Origin: Pasteurella sp030783905
GTDB lineage: Bacteria; Pseudomonadota; Gammaproteobacteria; Enterobacterales; Pasteurellaceae
Assembly (NCBI GenBank): GCA_051122655.1
Contig: CP182107.1
Span: 744,001-808,000 of the forward strand
Length of the DNA: 64,000 bases
Direction: 5' to 3'
Shown here piece after piece: positions 15,928 through 24,730 of this stretch. Below the pieces are notes generated by a model. It was not told the DNA's origin. It saw nothing but the letters and a program-made list of their open reading frames with translations, and did no database searches. The position numbers and the translations under genes are program-made. Positions within the stretch are counted from its first letter, which is position 1. Each line of letters begins with the position of its first letter.

Positions 15928-17076
15928 TTACGCTGCTAGCGTCTCCAACAACACGAGACCAAATTCACGCCGCCACCCGACTAACAGATCAGGTAACTGA
16001 GCAGGATCTTGGTTATCTAACCAACACCATTTGATTAAACTTTCTAAACCTCGTTTACTGGCAATAACTTCTGCGGCTAAATCAGGTGGGGCAAGGCTTT
16101 TCAGTTTCTGTTGTAATCCTTTTAAGGCTTTTTTATAACGCGGATCATCTGCAATACGCACAATCGGTGCTGGATAATCAGCTTCATCAAAACGTTTTAC
16201 TTGTCCAATTAAGTGCAAGATTTTTTTACCATGAATACGGACCTCATGATGACTCAATCCTAAGGCTAATAACTCAGACGTATGTTTCGGATTATGTTTA
16301 GCGACTTGCCACAAATGTTCACTTCTGACCACAAAATTCAAGGCAAGATCTCTTTTCATCGCTTCTTCTTGGCGCCATTTCGCCAACAATTTTAGGCACA
16401 TGAGTTCACTTGGCGCTAAACGCCAGGCATTAGGGATATTCAAATACGCTAATTCAGGATCTTTATATTGCTCACGCTTTAGCAACAACGCTTCGCAATC
16501 TTGTTGTGCAGCCACTTGCCATCGCGTTTGTGCCAACGCCTCTTGCATACGCAGATAAAGTGGCAATAAATACCATACGTCAGCTGCCGCATAAACTAAT
16601 TGAGTGTCTGATAAAGGGCGGGCTAACCAGTCCGTGCGAGACGCGCCTTTATCAATTTCGATGTGAAAATAATGCTGCACTAAGGTCGCCAAGCCCGTGG
16701 AATTGGGAAAACCTAAAAAGTTTGCCATGACCTGAGTATCTAACATCGGTGTAGGTAGTTGATTGAAACTATGCTGAAACACGTCTAAATCTTCACTGCA
16801 TGCATGCAATACCTTCAGCACGGCGGTATTCGCCAACAAGGCAATAAAAGGCGAAAAATCTTGAATGGTTGTTGGATCGATTAAACTGACTTGTTCACCA
16901 TCATACAGTTGAATAAGCCCTAACTGCGGATAAAGGGTTTTGATACGAACAAATTCAGTATCGAGCGCAATCACAGTTTTTTGCTGTGCAGTATGACAAA
17001 TCTCGGCTAACGCCAGATCGGAGGTAATCACTTGAAAGTGCGGTTTGTTTTTTATTTCTTTTATTTGACTGTTCAT
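15928..17076 (-). CDS. rnd: Ribonuclease D
   Basis: A 382-residue 3'-5' exoribonuclease (E. coli 375) that trims tRNA precursors and other small RNAs. The DEDD exonuclease domain shows ALDTEFVRIKTLYPQLGLIQLYDG-like exo I (about 33-55, split here as LDTEF and YPQLGLIQLYDG), exo II around VLHACSEDLDVFQ and exo III around QLVYAAADVWYLLPLY. HRDC-type helical domains follow from about 210, with ELMCLKLLAKWRQEEAMKRD. ATG at 17076 is used; an uptake core lies within the first codons and encodes KPHF. It converges with pta and is 54 bp after fadD on the same strand, the E. coli order. Confidence 0.94.
   Translation of the reverse strand: MNSQIKEIKNKPHFQVITSDLALAEICHTAQQKTVIALDTEFVRIKTLYPQLGLIQLYDGEQVSLIDPTTIQDFSPFIALLANTAVLKVLHACSEDLDVFQHSFNQLPTPMLDTQVMANFLGFPNSTGLATLVQHYFHIEIDKGASRTDWLARPLSDTQLVYAAADVWYLLPLYLRMQEALAQTRWQVAAQQDCEALLLKREQYKDPELAYLNIPNAWRLAPSELMCLKLLAKWRQEEAMKRDLALNFVVRSEHLWQVAKHNPKHTSELLALGLSHHEVRIHGKKILHLIGQVKRFDEADYPAPIVRIADDPRYKKALKGLQQKLKSLAPPDLAAEVIASKRGLESLIKWCWLDNQDPAQLPDLLVGWRREFGLVLLETLAA
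17036..17044 (+). repeat. DNA uptake signal sequence core
   Basis: Exact AAGTGCGGT inside the rnd N-terminal coding region. Confidence 0.85.
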
Positions 17077-17130
17077 CTTAATACAACAAATTAGGGGCGC
17101 TTATCACCCCTAATAAAATGAAATGAATAT

Positions 17131-18819
17131 TTATTCAGCTGGACGTTTTGCCAGCTCCTCATCGCGTAAAACACGGCGTAAAATTTTGCCCACATTGCTT
17201 TTCGGCAACTCCTCACGAAACTCAATTTCTTTTGGAATTTTATAGCCCGTTAAATGGACACGACAGTGTTTACGTAATTCATCACGGGTTAAACTTTCAT
17301 CTTTCTTCACAACAAAAATTTTAATCGTTTCACCTGAAATCTCGTTCGGCACACCAATAGCGACCACTTCAGCAACTTTGTCATTTAACATGACCACGTC
17401 TTCGATCTCATTTGGATAGACATTAAAACCCGAAACTAAAATCATATCTTTTTTGCGATCCACGATACGCAAGTAATGATCTGTATCCATCACGACCACA
17501 TCACCGGTGGCAATCCAACCGTCCATCAGTACTTCAGCGGTGGCTTCTGGACGTTGCCAATAACCTTGCATGACTTGTTCCCCTTTGACCCAAAGCTCAC
17601 CCGGCTCACCCAAGTTGGCCTCATGTCCATCTTCTTTGATAATACGCACATCGGTATTCGGTACTGGCACGCCAATACTGCCATTGTGTTTGATCATGTT
17701 AATTGGACAAGCCGCAATCAACGGAGAACACTCTGTCATCCCATAGCCTTCAATAATATTACAGCCAGTCGTGTCATACCAACGGGTTGCGACAGATTGT
17801 TGGATTGACATGCCACCGCCCACGGTCAGTTTTAATGTGCGAAAATCGACTTCTTTAAAATTCTCATTATTTAACAACGCGTTAAATAAGGTATTGACAC
17901 CCGTAATGGCAACAAAATGGTGTTTCTTCAATTCTTTAACAAAGCCTTCGATATCACGCGGATTAGTAATCAGTATCCCTGTAATACCTAATTCAACAAA
18001 CAATAAACAGTTTACTGTTAACGCAAACACGTGATAAAGCGGTAACGCAATGATGGCTTTACGCTCTTTAGTACGATCACCAACAAATGGCTCTGCAATC
18101 CAATTCGCTTGAAATAAATTTACAATGATATTGCCGTGTGACAGCATTGCGCCTTTCGCCACCCCTGTCGTCCCCCCGGTATATTGTAAAAAGGCTAAAT
18201 CTTTACGTTCTATTTGTGGGCGAACATATTGTCGATATTTTCCGACACTCAACACTTCTCGAAAAGTCACCGCATTGGGTAGTTTGTATTTTGGCACCAG
18301 TTTTTTGATGTATTTCACCACAAAATTGACTAAAGTGCGTTTACCAAAGGAAAGTTGATCGCCCATACGGGTTAAAATTACGTGCTTGACCTCAGTATTA
18401 AACACCACTTTTTCGAGAGTAGAAGCAAAATTGGACACCACGACAATCGCGCTAGCCCCACTGTCTTTTAATTGGTGCTCTAATTCACGTGGGGTATAAA
18501 GTGGATTGACATTAACCACCACCATGCCGGCACGCAAAATACCAAATAATGCAATCGGATACTGCAATAAATTCGGCATCATTAATGCCACACGATCACC
18601 ACGTTTCAGCTTTAATTCATTTTGTAAATACGCGGCAAATGCCCGACTGCGTTCTTCTAATTTTCGAAAGGTTAAAATTTGCCCCATATTGATATAGGCA
18701 GCACGGTCTGGATGGGTACGCACTGCATTATCAAACATATCCAACAACGAATCATACTTTGATGTATCTAATTCGCGTGGTAAATCCTCAGGGTAATTTT
18801 TAAACCAAGGTTTTTCCAT
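17131..18819 (-). CDS. fadD: Long-chain fatty acid-CoA ligase
   Basis: A 562-residue AMP-forming acyl-CoA synthetase (E. coli FadD 561), located at the inner membrane face, activating fatty acids for breakdown or lipid use. The P-loop-like motif YTGGTTGVAKGAM (about 212-224), YGMTECSP (about 356-363), the adenylate-binding ATGDVV and the C-terminal catalytic Lys region in PKSNVGKILRRVLRDE are visible. RBS AAGGAT precedes the ATG at 18819. It belongs to the conserved run yoaA-tsaB-slp-fadD-rnd. No other fad genes are nearby, so its main role could be recycling exogenous fatty acid into phospholipid. Confidence 0.95.
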   Translation of the reverse strand: MEKPWFKNYPEDLPRELDTSKYDSLLDMFDNAVRTHPDRAAYINMGQILTFRKLEERSRAFAAYLQNELKLKRGDRVALMMPNLLQYPIALFGILRAGMVVVNVNPLYTPRELEHQLKDSGASAIVVVSNFASTLEKVVFNTEVKHVILTRMGDQLSFGKRTLVNFVVKYIKKLVPKYKLPNAVTFREVLSVGKYRQYVRPQIERKDLAFLQYTGGTTGVAKGAMLSHGNIIVNLFQANWIAEPFVGDRTKERKAIIALPLYHVFALTVNCLLFVELGITGILITNPRDIEGFVKELKKHHFVAITGVNTLFNALLNNENFKEVDFRTLKLTVGGGMSIQQSVATRWYDTTGCNIIEGYGMTECSPLIAACPINMIKHNGSIGVPVPNTDVRIIKEDGHEANLGEPGELWVKGEQVMQGYWQRPEATAEVLMDGWIATGDVVVMDTDHYLRIVDRKKDMILVSGFNVYPNEIEDVVMLNDKVAEVVAIGVPNEISGETIKIFVVKKDESLTRDELRKHCRVHLTGYKIPKEIEFREELPKSNVGKILRRVLRDEELAKRPAE

Positions 18820-18932
18820 GTGTTATCCTTATTTTTAACAAAATTTAGCCAAAATTATAACGTAATCCTCACATTTAGGCTAATAACAAATTCACTCATC
18901 CCATTGTCCTACTTAGCAAAATTTAGCATGCC

Positions 18933-19472
18933 CTATTGCAACACATAGCGTAAGCGTGGCTCTGGTCGCCAAAATGGCCCCCACCCCATACGACGGCTTT
19001 CTCGCCAATCGGCAAGATCCTCTGGCTCGTAATAATATTCTGGCACCAATTGCCATACTTTATAATGATTCGCCTCAAGGACAGGATAATGATAATCAAC
19101 CTGATCAATTTTACCTGTTTCTTGCTTTTTCAAGATGCCTTTCACTGTAATGAACTGTTCTTTTAACCGTTCAGGATCAATAAAGCCCTCTAGATAGGCA
19201 ATAAAACGACCGTTGCTTTCCGCAGATAACATCGGTTTGGCTGACAAAGAAACGAGAGGTAAACTCAAAATTTCTAACTTCATTTTCCCCGGTAACGCTG
19301 TGACGGATAAGATTTTGCCGCCAAAACGAGCTTGTTTGCATTGGCAAGCATAGTCTTCCGCCACTAACTTATCGAGCGATGGCAAGCTCACATCATCGCG
19401 CTCCAACCCTTTTGGGGCTTTAATACAACCGGTAAGCAATATAGCGATCAAAAGTGCGGTCAGTTTTTTCAT
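18933..19472 (-). CDS. Slp/YeaY-family outer-membrane lipoprotein
   Basis: About 179 residues. The signal peptide MKKLTALLIAILLTGC ends in a clear lipobox, LTGC, with lipidated Cys16. The mature part has the Slp-family arrangement, including ARFGGKILSVT, YLEGFIDPERL and a C-terminal region rich in Tyr and Trp. Slp/YeaY proteins are starvation- or envelope-stress-linked lipoproteins of unknown activity. I choose the ATG at 19472 because GGAGG lies just upstream and the signal peptide starts there; an upstream in-frame start (19505) would overlap the end of tsaB. The neighbour pattern tsaB-slp-fadD equals E. coli tsaB-yeaY-fadD. Confidence 0.85.
   Translation of the reverse strand: MKKLTALLIAILLTGCIKAPKGLERDDVSLPSLDKLVAEDYACQCKQARFGGKILSVTALPGKMKLEILSLPLVSLSAKPMLSAESNGRFIAYLEGFIDPERLKEQFITVKGILKKQETGKIDQVDYHYPVLEANHYKVWQLVPEYYYEPEDLADWRESRRMGWGPFWRPEPRLRYVLQ
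19452..19460 (+). repeat. DNA uptake signal sequence core
   Basis: Exact AAGTGCGGT; on the coding strand it reads through LTALLI of the lipoprotein signal peptide, a tolerant place for a fixed sequence. Confidence 0.85.
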
Positions 19473-19505
19473 TTTTTCCTCCGTACACATTTGAGAGAGT
19501 GTCAT

Positions 19506-20225
19506 TTATTCACGTCCTGGTAGTTTTTTCCAAGTAACTTCATTACGTAAATAAACTGGTTCAATGGCTAATGCATCCATTGTGTGCTGTTGTTGCCATT
19601 TGAGTAATGCAGGCGTCAACATATAGTGAGCAGAAGGCAGCAGAATTTCCGTTGTCTCTCCGACTGATAAGGTCGAGAATTCGGAATAAGCCGCCCAGCC
19701 GGTTCCCACTTTAGCCCAATGCCCTGTTAAATCAGCCAGCTCCGCAACCAAGTGTTCTGGCTTAACCACTTTTTCTTCTCCAATGACTTGCCAATCAACA
19801 AAACATTCTGTACCGAGTTGTATCGGTTGAGCAATTAATTGTGAGAAATACACTTCATTCATCCGCGCATCAATGGCGGCTAGCACGTGCTCAGCCCCCA
19901 ATTGTTCATAAGCCGCTTGTGCCATCATGGTCAAATTTGAGACCGGGATAACCGGTAAATTCGCGCCAAAAGCTAAGCCTTGTGCAATACCTGCCCCTAC
20001 ACGTACCCCCGTAAAACTGCCAGGACCTCGACCAAAGGCAAGAGCATCAACCTGTTTTAAAGAAAGTCCAGACTGAGATAAGATCTCATCGATCATCGGT
20101 AGAATACGCTGCGTATGCGTACGTTGTGCAAGCGTATCTAAATACGTTCTTTCGCCTTTATAAAGTAATGCCACAGAACAGGCTTCAGTTGAGGTATCTA
20201 AGGCTAATAAAGTTAAATTATGCAT
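19506..20225 (-). CDS. tsaB: tRNA threonylcarbamoyladenosine synthesis protein TsaB
   Basis: A 239-residue ASKHA-fold protein (E. coli YeaZ 231). TsaB is the partner of TsaD and TsaE in placing threonylcarbamoyl on A37 of ANN-reading tRNAs. Visible are LLALDTSTEACSVAL at the start, VDALAFGRGPGSFTGVRVG (about 60-78) and IDARMNEVYF (about 118-127). ATG at 20225 overlaps the 3' end of yoaA by 8 bp, so translation is probably coupled. tsaD is not in the window. Confidence 0.95.
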   Translation of the reverse strand: MHNLTLLALDTSTEACSVALLYKGERTYLDTLAQRTHTQRILPMIDEILSQSGLSLKQVDALAFGRGPGSFTGVRVGAGIAQGLAFGANLPVIPVSNLTMMAQAAYEQLGAEHVLAAIDARMNEVYFSQLIAQPIQLGTECFVDWQVIGEEKVVKPEHLVAELADLTGHWAKVGTGWAAYSEFSTLSVGETTEILLPSAHYMLTPALLKWQQQHTMDALAIEPVYLRNEVTWKKLPGRE

Positions 20226-22158
20226 TCTTGTTATCCATTTGGCTCTTTGTTAGAAATTGTATCACTTTGTTCATATCTCGAGTACGCTTCGCATTAGGTA
20301 AGCTTTTCAAAAAAGTTGCACCATAACTCCGCATCACTAAACGACTATCGCAAATAATCACCACACCACGATCAGTGATATCTCGGATCAAGCGTCCTAC
20401 CCCTTGTTTTAAGGTAATGACCGCTTCGGGGATCTGGATATCATGAAAAGGATCGCCACCTTGTAAACGACAATCTTCAATACGCGCTTTGAGTAAAGGT
20501 TCGTCTGGTGCGGTAAACGGCAGTTTATCTATAATCACTAAAGACAGGGCATCTCCCCGTACATCTACCCCTTCCCAAAAACTGGACGTCGCGACCAATA
20601 CCGCGTCTTGTGAAGCAATAAATTGATCTAATAATTTGGTTTTGGATGTTTCTCCCTGTAACAAAATCAGTAGTTCACTCTGTTCACGAAAATAGGCCGC
20701 TAAGCCACGCATCATGACATAGGAAGTACAAAGCACAAAACAACGTCCTTGATTAGCTTCGATCACAGGTAAAAGCATTTCGCCTAATTGTGTGAGAGTG
20801 TGTTGTTGATTACTGCTCGGTAAATAACGTGGCACACACAATAAAGCTTGTTCAGGATAATTAAACGGACTAGGCAAAATTTTCTGTGTGGCTTGGGTAA
20901 TACCTAATCGTTGGCAAAAATGAGCAAAATCGCCCCCCACTTCTAGCGTGGCAGAGGTAAAAATCCAAGCCGTTTCCCGTTTTTGCATTTCTTCCCCAAA
21001 TTTATCCGCCACCGTCAAGGGGGTAATATGTAAGCCAAATTGTCGCCCGATGGTTTCGTACCAATAACAATAGCCCGTAATAGTGGTATCTGCTAGACGT
21101 GTTAGCTGAGTTTTTATCGCCTCTAAGCGTTCAAAAATACTATCTAATGTTTGCGAACGCCCTAAAGCCAACTTGACAACGTCAGACATAAAGGCGATCT
21201 TTTCTTGTAAATTTTCAAATCCTTTTCTCGCCACGGGCTGAGCTAACCGTTCACGCCAATTGCCTCGGGTGTTTCCCTCCCCCAGTAATAAACGGAAGTC
21301 TTGAATCGTTTTTAGTAAATTATCCGATGCGGTGCCAAGTTGTGCCATATCTTTGATTTCTGTACGATACACAATATGAATATCTTTGCACAAATCAAAC
21401 AGCTGACGTGCTGTTAAGGATTGACCAAAATATTGGCTCGCAATATCGGGCAGTTGGTGCGCTTCATCAAAAATAATCACGTCGGCTTGTGGAATGAGCT
21501 CCCCAAACCCCGTTTCTTTCACCGCAATGTCAGCAAAAAACAAATGGTGATTGACCACCACTAAGTCCGCATTTAACGCGCGCTTACGTGCAGAGGCCAC
21601 ATAGCAATCATTGTAATGCGGACAATCCGTCCCTAAACAGCTTTCTGCCGTACTGGTTAATTGTGGTAAAATCGGGCTGTCTTCTGCCAATTCCACGCAT
21701 TCACTTAAATCCCCCGTTTTGGTGGCATTCTGCCATTGGCGTACTTTGGATAAATCCGTCAACACAGAACGATCGCCCAATACCCCTTGCGCAATCACTT
21801 GTTCCAACCGTTCCAAGCACAAATAATTCGCCCGACCTTTCAGCAAGGCAATTTTTCCACTGTAATTGAGGGCTTTTTTGATGGTAGGTAAGTCACGTTT
21901 AAAGAGTTGATCCTGTAAATTTTTCGATCCTGTTGACACAATAGTTTTCTTTTTGGCTAAAAGTGCCGGTGCCAAATAGGCGAAGGTTTTGCCTGTTCCT
22001 GTCCCCGCTTCCACCACCAGTGCGCTTTTCTCGCCAATCGCAGTGGCAACCGCGACCGCCATCTCTCGTTGTTCCGCACGAGGACGAAACCCGGCAATGC
22101 GTTGACTTAATGCGCCTTGTTCGGAAAAGACCTTGATTATTTGTTCAATATTCGCCAT
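20218..22158 (-). CDS. yoaA: ATP-dependent DNA helicase YoaA (XPD/DinG-like, Fe-S)
   Basis: A 646-residue superfamily 2 helicase (E. coli YoaA 636). Walker A is VEAGTGTGKTFAYL (about 49-62) and Walker B is IIFDEAHQLP (about 226-235). Cysteines for the 4Fe-4S cluster appear as NYLCLERL (about 113) and SCLGTDCPHYNDC (about 172-184). Motif VI is seen as LKQGVGRLIRD. E. coli YoaA works with the HolC subunit at stalled replication forks. ATG at 22158 fits the family (RPRAEQREMA follows). It heads the tsaB-slp-fadD-rnd run and is divergent from the mutarotase gene. Confidence 0.92.
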   Translation of the reverse strand: MANIEQIIKVFSEQGALSQRIAGFRPRAEQREMAVAVATAIGEKSALVVEAGTGTGKTFAYLAPALLAKKKTIVSTGSKNLQDQLFKRDLPTIKKALNYSGKIALLKGRANYLCLERLEQVIAQGVLGDRSVLTDLSKVRQWQNATKTGDLSECVELAEDSPILPQLTSTAESCLGTDCPHYNDCYVASARKRALNADLVVVNHHLFFADIAVKETGFGELIPQADVIIFDEAHQLPDIASQYFGQSLTARQLFDLCKDIHIVYRTEIKDMAQLGTASDNLLKTIQDFRLLLGEGNTRGNWRERLAQPVARKGFENLQEKIAFMSDVVKLALGRSQTLDSIFERLEAIKTQLTRLADTTITGYCYWYETIGRQFGLHITPLTVADKFGEEMQKRETAWIFTSATLEVGGDFAHFCQRLGITQATQKILPSPFNYPEQALLCVPRYLPSSNQQHTLTQLGEMLLPVIEANQGRCFVLCTSYVMMRGLAAYFREQSELLILLQGETSKTKLLDQFIASQDAVLVATSSFWEGVDVRGDALSLVIIDKLPFTAPDEPLLKARIEDCRLQGGDPFHDIQIPEAVITLKQGVGRLIRDITDRGVVIICDSRLVMRSYGATFLKSLPNAKRTRDMNKVIQFLTKSQMDNKNA

Positions 22159-22257
22159 TATTTTTCAGCATCAATTACAAAATTGTGGCATAGTGTATCA
22201 GATTTTCCCTTGTCACTAAATAACGTACTGAATAGAAAAACAGTATAAAGAGGTCTT

Positions 22258-23079
22258 ATGCAAAACACTCTTCAACCAACCATTCTTCAACACATTTGTC
22301 CCGCTCTTCGCTTAGTAAAATACAATGAAATTCCAGCAATTATGCTACAACACGAAGTGGGTACTGCCGTGATTGCCTTGCAAGGCGCACATCTTCTTAG
22401 TTGGCAGCCGAAAGGAAGCGAGCACGATGTACTGTGGTTAAGCGATATTGAACCTTTCCAATTAGGCAGTGCTATTCGTGGTGGCATTCCGCTTTGCTAC
22501 CCATGGTTTGGCGCAGTGAAATCGCCTTCGCATGGCACTGCTCGCATTCGCTTATGGCACTTAATAGACTATGCTATTTCAGCGGATAACGTGCAGTTAG
22601 CCTTTGGTTTATTTACAGAAGATCATTTGATTGAAGCCAAAGTCAGCATGCATTTCAGCGAAGACTGTCAAGTCATTTTCACCCATTATGGACAAGAAGA
22701 GGCTCAAGTGGCGTTACATAGCTACTTTCAAATCGGCGATATTCAACAAATTGAAATCCAAGATTTACCGATAAGCTGTGTTGATAATGTGACTAAACAA
22801 ATTGAACAGGTGCCTTCTCCACGAAAAATTCAACAACATGTGGACTGTACCTATCAGGTCACCGAAGCCAAAACGACTATACTTGATCCCGTGTTACAGC
22901 GTGCGATTTATCTTGAGCATCAGCACGCCAGCGAAGTCGTGGTATGGAATCCATGGCATAAAGCAACCAGTGGCATGAGTGAGTTCGGCTATCAAACCAT
23001 GCTGTGTGTGGAAACCGCGCGTATTACACATACGCTTAAACAAGGGGAACAGATCGCGGTTAAGATAAAACTGAAATAA
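22258..23079 (+). CDS. D-hexose-6-phosphate mutarotase (YeaD family)
   Basis: A 273-residue aldose 1-epimerase-like protein that would interconvert alpha and beta anomers of glucose 6-phosphate. The family core RGGIPLCYPWFGAVKSPSHG (about 79-98) and the strand with the catalytic Glu near the C-terminus (TMLCVETARI) are visible. No signal peptide, so cytoplasmic. ATG at 22258 has AGAGG upstream. A strong terminator follows, so it is probably transcribed alone. Confidence 0.88.
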   Translation: MQNTLQPTILQHICPALRLVKYNEIPAIMLQHEVGTAVIALQGAHLLSWQPKGSEHDVLWLSDIEPFQLGSAIRGGIPLCYPWFGAVKSPSHGTARIRLWHLIDYAISADNVQLAFGLFTEDHLIEAKVSMHFSEDCQVIFTHYGQEEAQVALHSYFQIGDIQQIEIQDLPISCVDNVTKQIEQVPSPRKIQQHVDCTYQVTEAKTTILDPVLQRAIYLEHQHASEVVVWNPWHKATSGMSEFGYQTMLCVETARITHTLKQGEQIAVKIKLK

Positions 23080-23129
23080 CATTCCCCGCACTTGTCTTTC
23101 AAGCTGTAGTGAATGTTTTCTCTTGTATC

Positions 23130-23154
23130 GAGGCGACCTGATCGCCTCTTTTTT
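23130..23154 (+). terminator. Terminator after the mutarotase gene
   Basis: Arms GAGGCGA and TCGCCTC around CCTGA, followed by six T. Confidence 0.85.
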
Positions 23155-23158
23155 ATCA

Positions 23159-24118
23159 CTAAATCCAACCTAGCTGCGACAAAACTAACAAGCCGAAAGA
23201 TGACGTGATGATGGCACCTAAAGTAGTGAAAGCGATAATATTCGCGGCACTCACCCCATTTCCCCCCATGCCTCGTACCATGGCATAAGCAATCGTTGCC
23301 ATTGGTGTCGCTGCCATTAAAAATAAAATCCCCATATTCATGCCCGATAAACCACACAGTTTACCCACGAGTACCATCACAATGGGCGCAATCAGCACAC
23401 GCCCTATACTGCCCCAAATCACTACACGCGAATCTTTTCTTATGCCTTTAAACTGTATGCTCGCGCCTGTACACATGAGCGCGAGAGGTAAGGTCATACT
23501 CGCCAGATAATTACCCGTGGTTTGTAAGGTTTTTGGCAAGACAAATTCAAGATGATTCACTCCATAGCCTAATATAATGGCAATAATCAACGGATTTTTC
23601 AGTACATTTATTAACATCGCGTAAACACTGACTTTACCCTGTGCAAATGCGCGACTTAACGTAACCACAGCAAGCACATTAAATAAAAAAATGGTCGCGG
23701 CAGCATAAATCGACGCAGGTGCTAAACCGGCTTCACCATAGGCATTAATACACAATGCCAAACCTAAAATCCCATTATTACCACGATACACCGCTTGCAC
23801 AAAGGTGCCACGCTCTTGTTTTTCGGTGATATATTTACTGGCAATCAGTTCCGCGCCCAAAAATAACAACAATGTACCGATTACACTGGCCATAATGGGG
23901 ATCATCTGTGTGTGAAACTGCACAGGATTACTAGTGATATTCAGAAACAACAAAATGGGTAAGGTGATATTAAAAATTATGCGGGTCGCTTGCCCCGTAA
24001 ACTTGTCATCGATCATCCGCCGTCTTTTCAAGATGATCCCGAGTAATAACATCAATACAGTGGGTAACGTGACACTTATTGAGAACAAAAAAGAAGACCA
24101 CAAATCCGTATTATGCAT
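23159..24118 (-). CDS. AEC-family (auxin efflux carrier type) transporter
   Basis: A 319-residue inner-membrane protein with about ten hydrophobic segments in two halves, typical of the AEC family of organic-acid or malate permeases. Segments include SVTLPTVLMLLLGIILKRR at the N-terminus and the Gly/Asn-rich crossover ALCINAYGEAGLA in mid-protein. A second crossover-like stretch near the C-terminus contains MATIAYAMVRGMGGNG. ATG at 24118 has GAGG upstream. It lies alone on the minus strand, divergent from yhbY. The substrate cannot be told from sequence. Confidence 0.82.
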   Translation of the reverse strand: MHNTDLWSSFLFSISVTLPTVLMLLLGIILKRRRMIDDKFTGQATRIIFNITLPILLFLNITSNPVQFHTQMIPIMASVIGTLLLFLGAELIASKYITEKQERGTFVQAVYRGNNGILGLALCINAYGEAGLAPASIYAAATIFLFNVLAVVTLSRAFAQGKVSVYAMLINVLKNPLIIAIILGYGVNHLEFVLPKTLQTTGNYLASMTLPLALMCTGASIQFKGIRKDSRVVIWGSIGRVLIAPIVMVLVGKLCGLSGMNMGILFLMAATPMATIAYAMVRGMGGNGVSAANIIAFTTLGAIITSSFGLLVLSQLGWI

Positions 24119-24249
24119 GCTTGTTCTACCTCTATTTTATCAAATTGCTTTCGCTAACCCGTATTTACGGTTAAAATTAGCCAATTCATGTTGGTCGTTT
24201 TTTACATTTCAGAAAAAATGACCGCTCTTTTTTCAAATTAGGATGCATT

Positions 24250-24552
24250 ATGTCAATTACATTATCGACCAAACAAAAACAATTCTTAAAAGGCATTGCC
24301 CATCATTTAAACCCCGTTGTGATGATCGGCAATAATGGATTAACAGAAGGCGTTTTAGCAGAAATTGACAACGCATTGACACACCACGAATTAATTAAAG
24401 TCAAAATCGCGGGTGCCGATCGTGAAGTAAAACAATTAATCATTGACGCGATTATCCGTGAAACGCAAGCAAGTGCGGTGCAAACTATTGGACATATTTT
24501 GGTCCTCTATCGCCCAAGCCAAGAACCACAGATCCAACTGCCACGCAAATAA
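24250..24552 (+). CDS. yhbY: Ribosome assembly RNA-binding protein YhbY
   Basis: A 100-residue single CRM-domain protein (E. coli 97) associated with pre-50S particles. The domain is seen as LSTKQKQFLKGIAHHLNP followed by the GxxG-type loop VVMIGNNGLTEGV (about 25-37) and a C-terminal strand IGHILVLYRPS. ATG at 24250. In E. coli yhbY converges directly with greA; here 8.7 kb, mostly the adhesin gene, separates them. Confidence 0.94.
   Translation: MSITLSTKQKQFLKGIAHHLNPVVMIGNNGLTEGVLAEIDNALTHHELIKVKIAGADREVKQLIIDAIIRETQASAVQTIGHILVLYRPSQEPQIQLPRK
24471..24479 (+). repeat. DNA uptake signal sequence core
   Basis: Exact AAGTGCGGT within yhbY. It is the last exact core before a gap of about 14.4 kb. 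Confidence 0.85.
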
Positions 24553-24606
24553 TAACACTAAATACGCCATAACACGGTATAACATCTGTGTTATCGTCAC
24601 AAAATC

Positions 24607-24636
24607 AAAGGGGATGTAGACATATACATCCCCTTT
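24607..24636 (+). terminator. Terminator after yhbY
   Basis: Arms AAAGGGGATGTA and TACATCCCCTTT around GACATA, then a T-run. Confidence 0.85.
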
Positions 24637-24679
24637 TTTATCTCTGTGCTACATCTGCTGACTTTACTCAGCTAAAAGA

Positions 24680-24710
24680 AAAGGGTACTGAGCTTTCCTC
24701 AATACCCTTT
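24680..24710 (-). terminator. Terminator after the adhesin gene
   Basis: On the minus strand, AAAGGGTATTGAG pairs with CTCAGTACCCTTT with one G-U pair, followed by TCTTTTAGC. It lies 21 bp past the hsf stop. Confidence 0.75.
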
Positions 24711-24730
24711 GTTAACAAGTTAAGAATCAA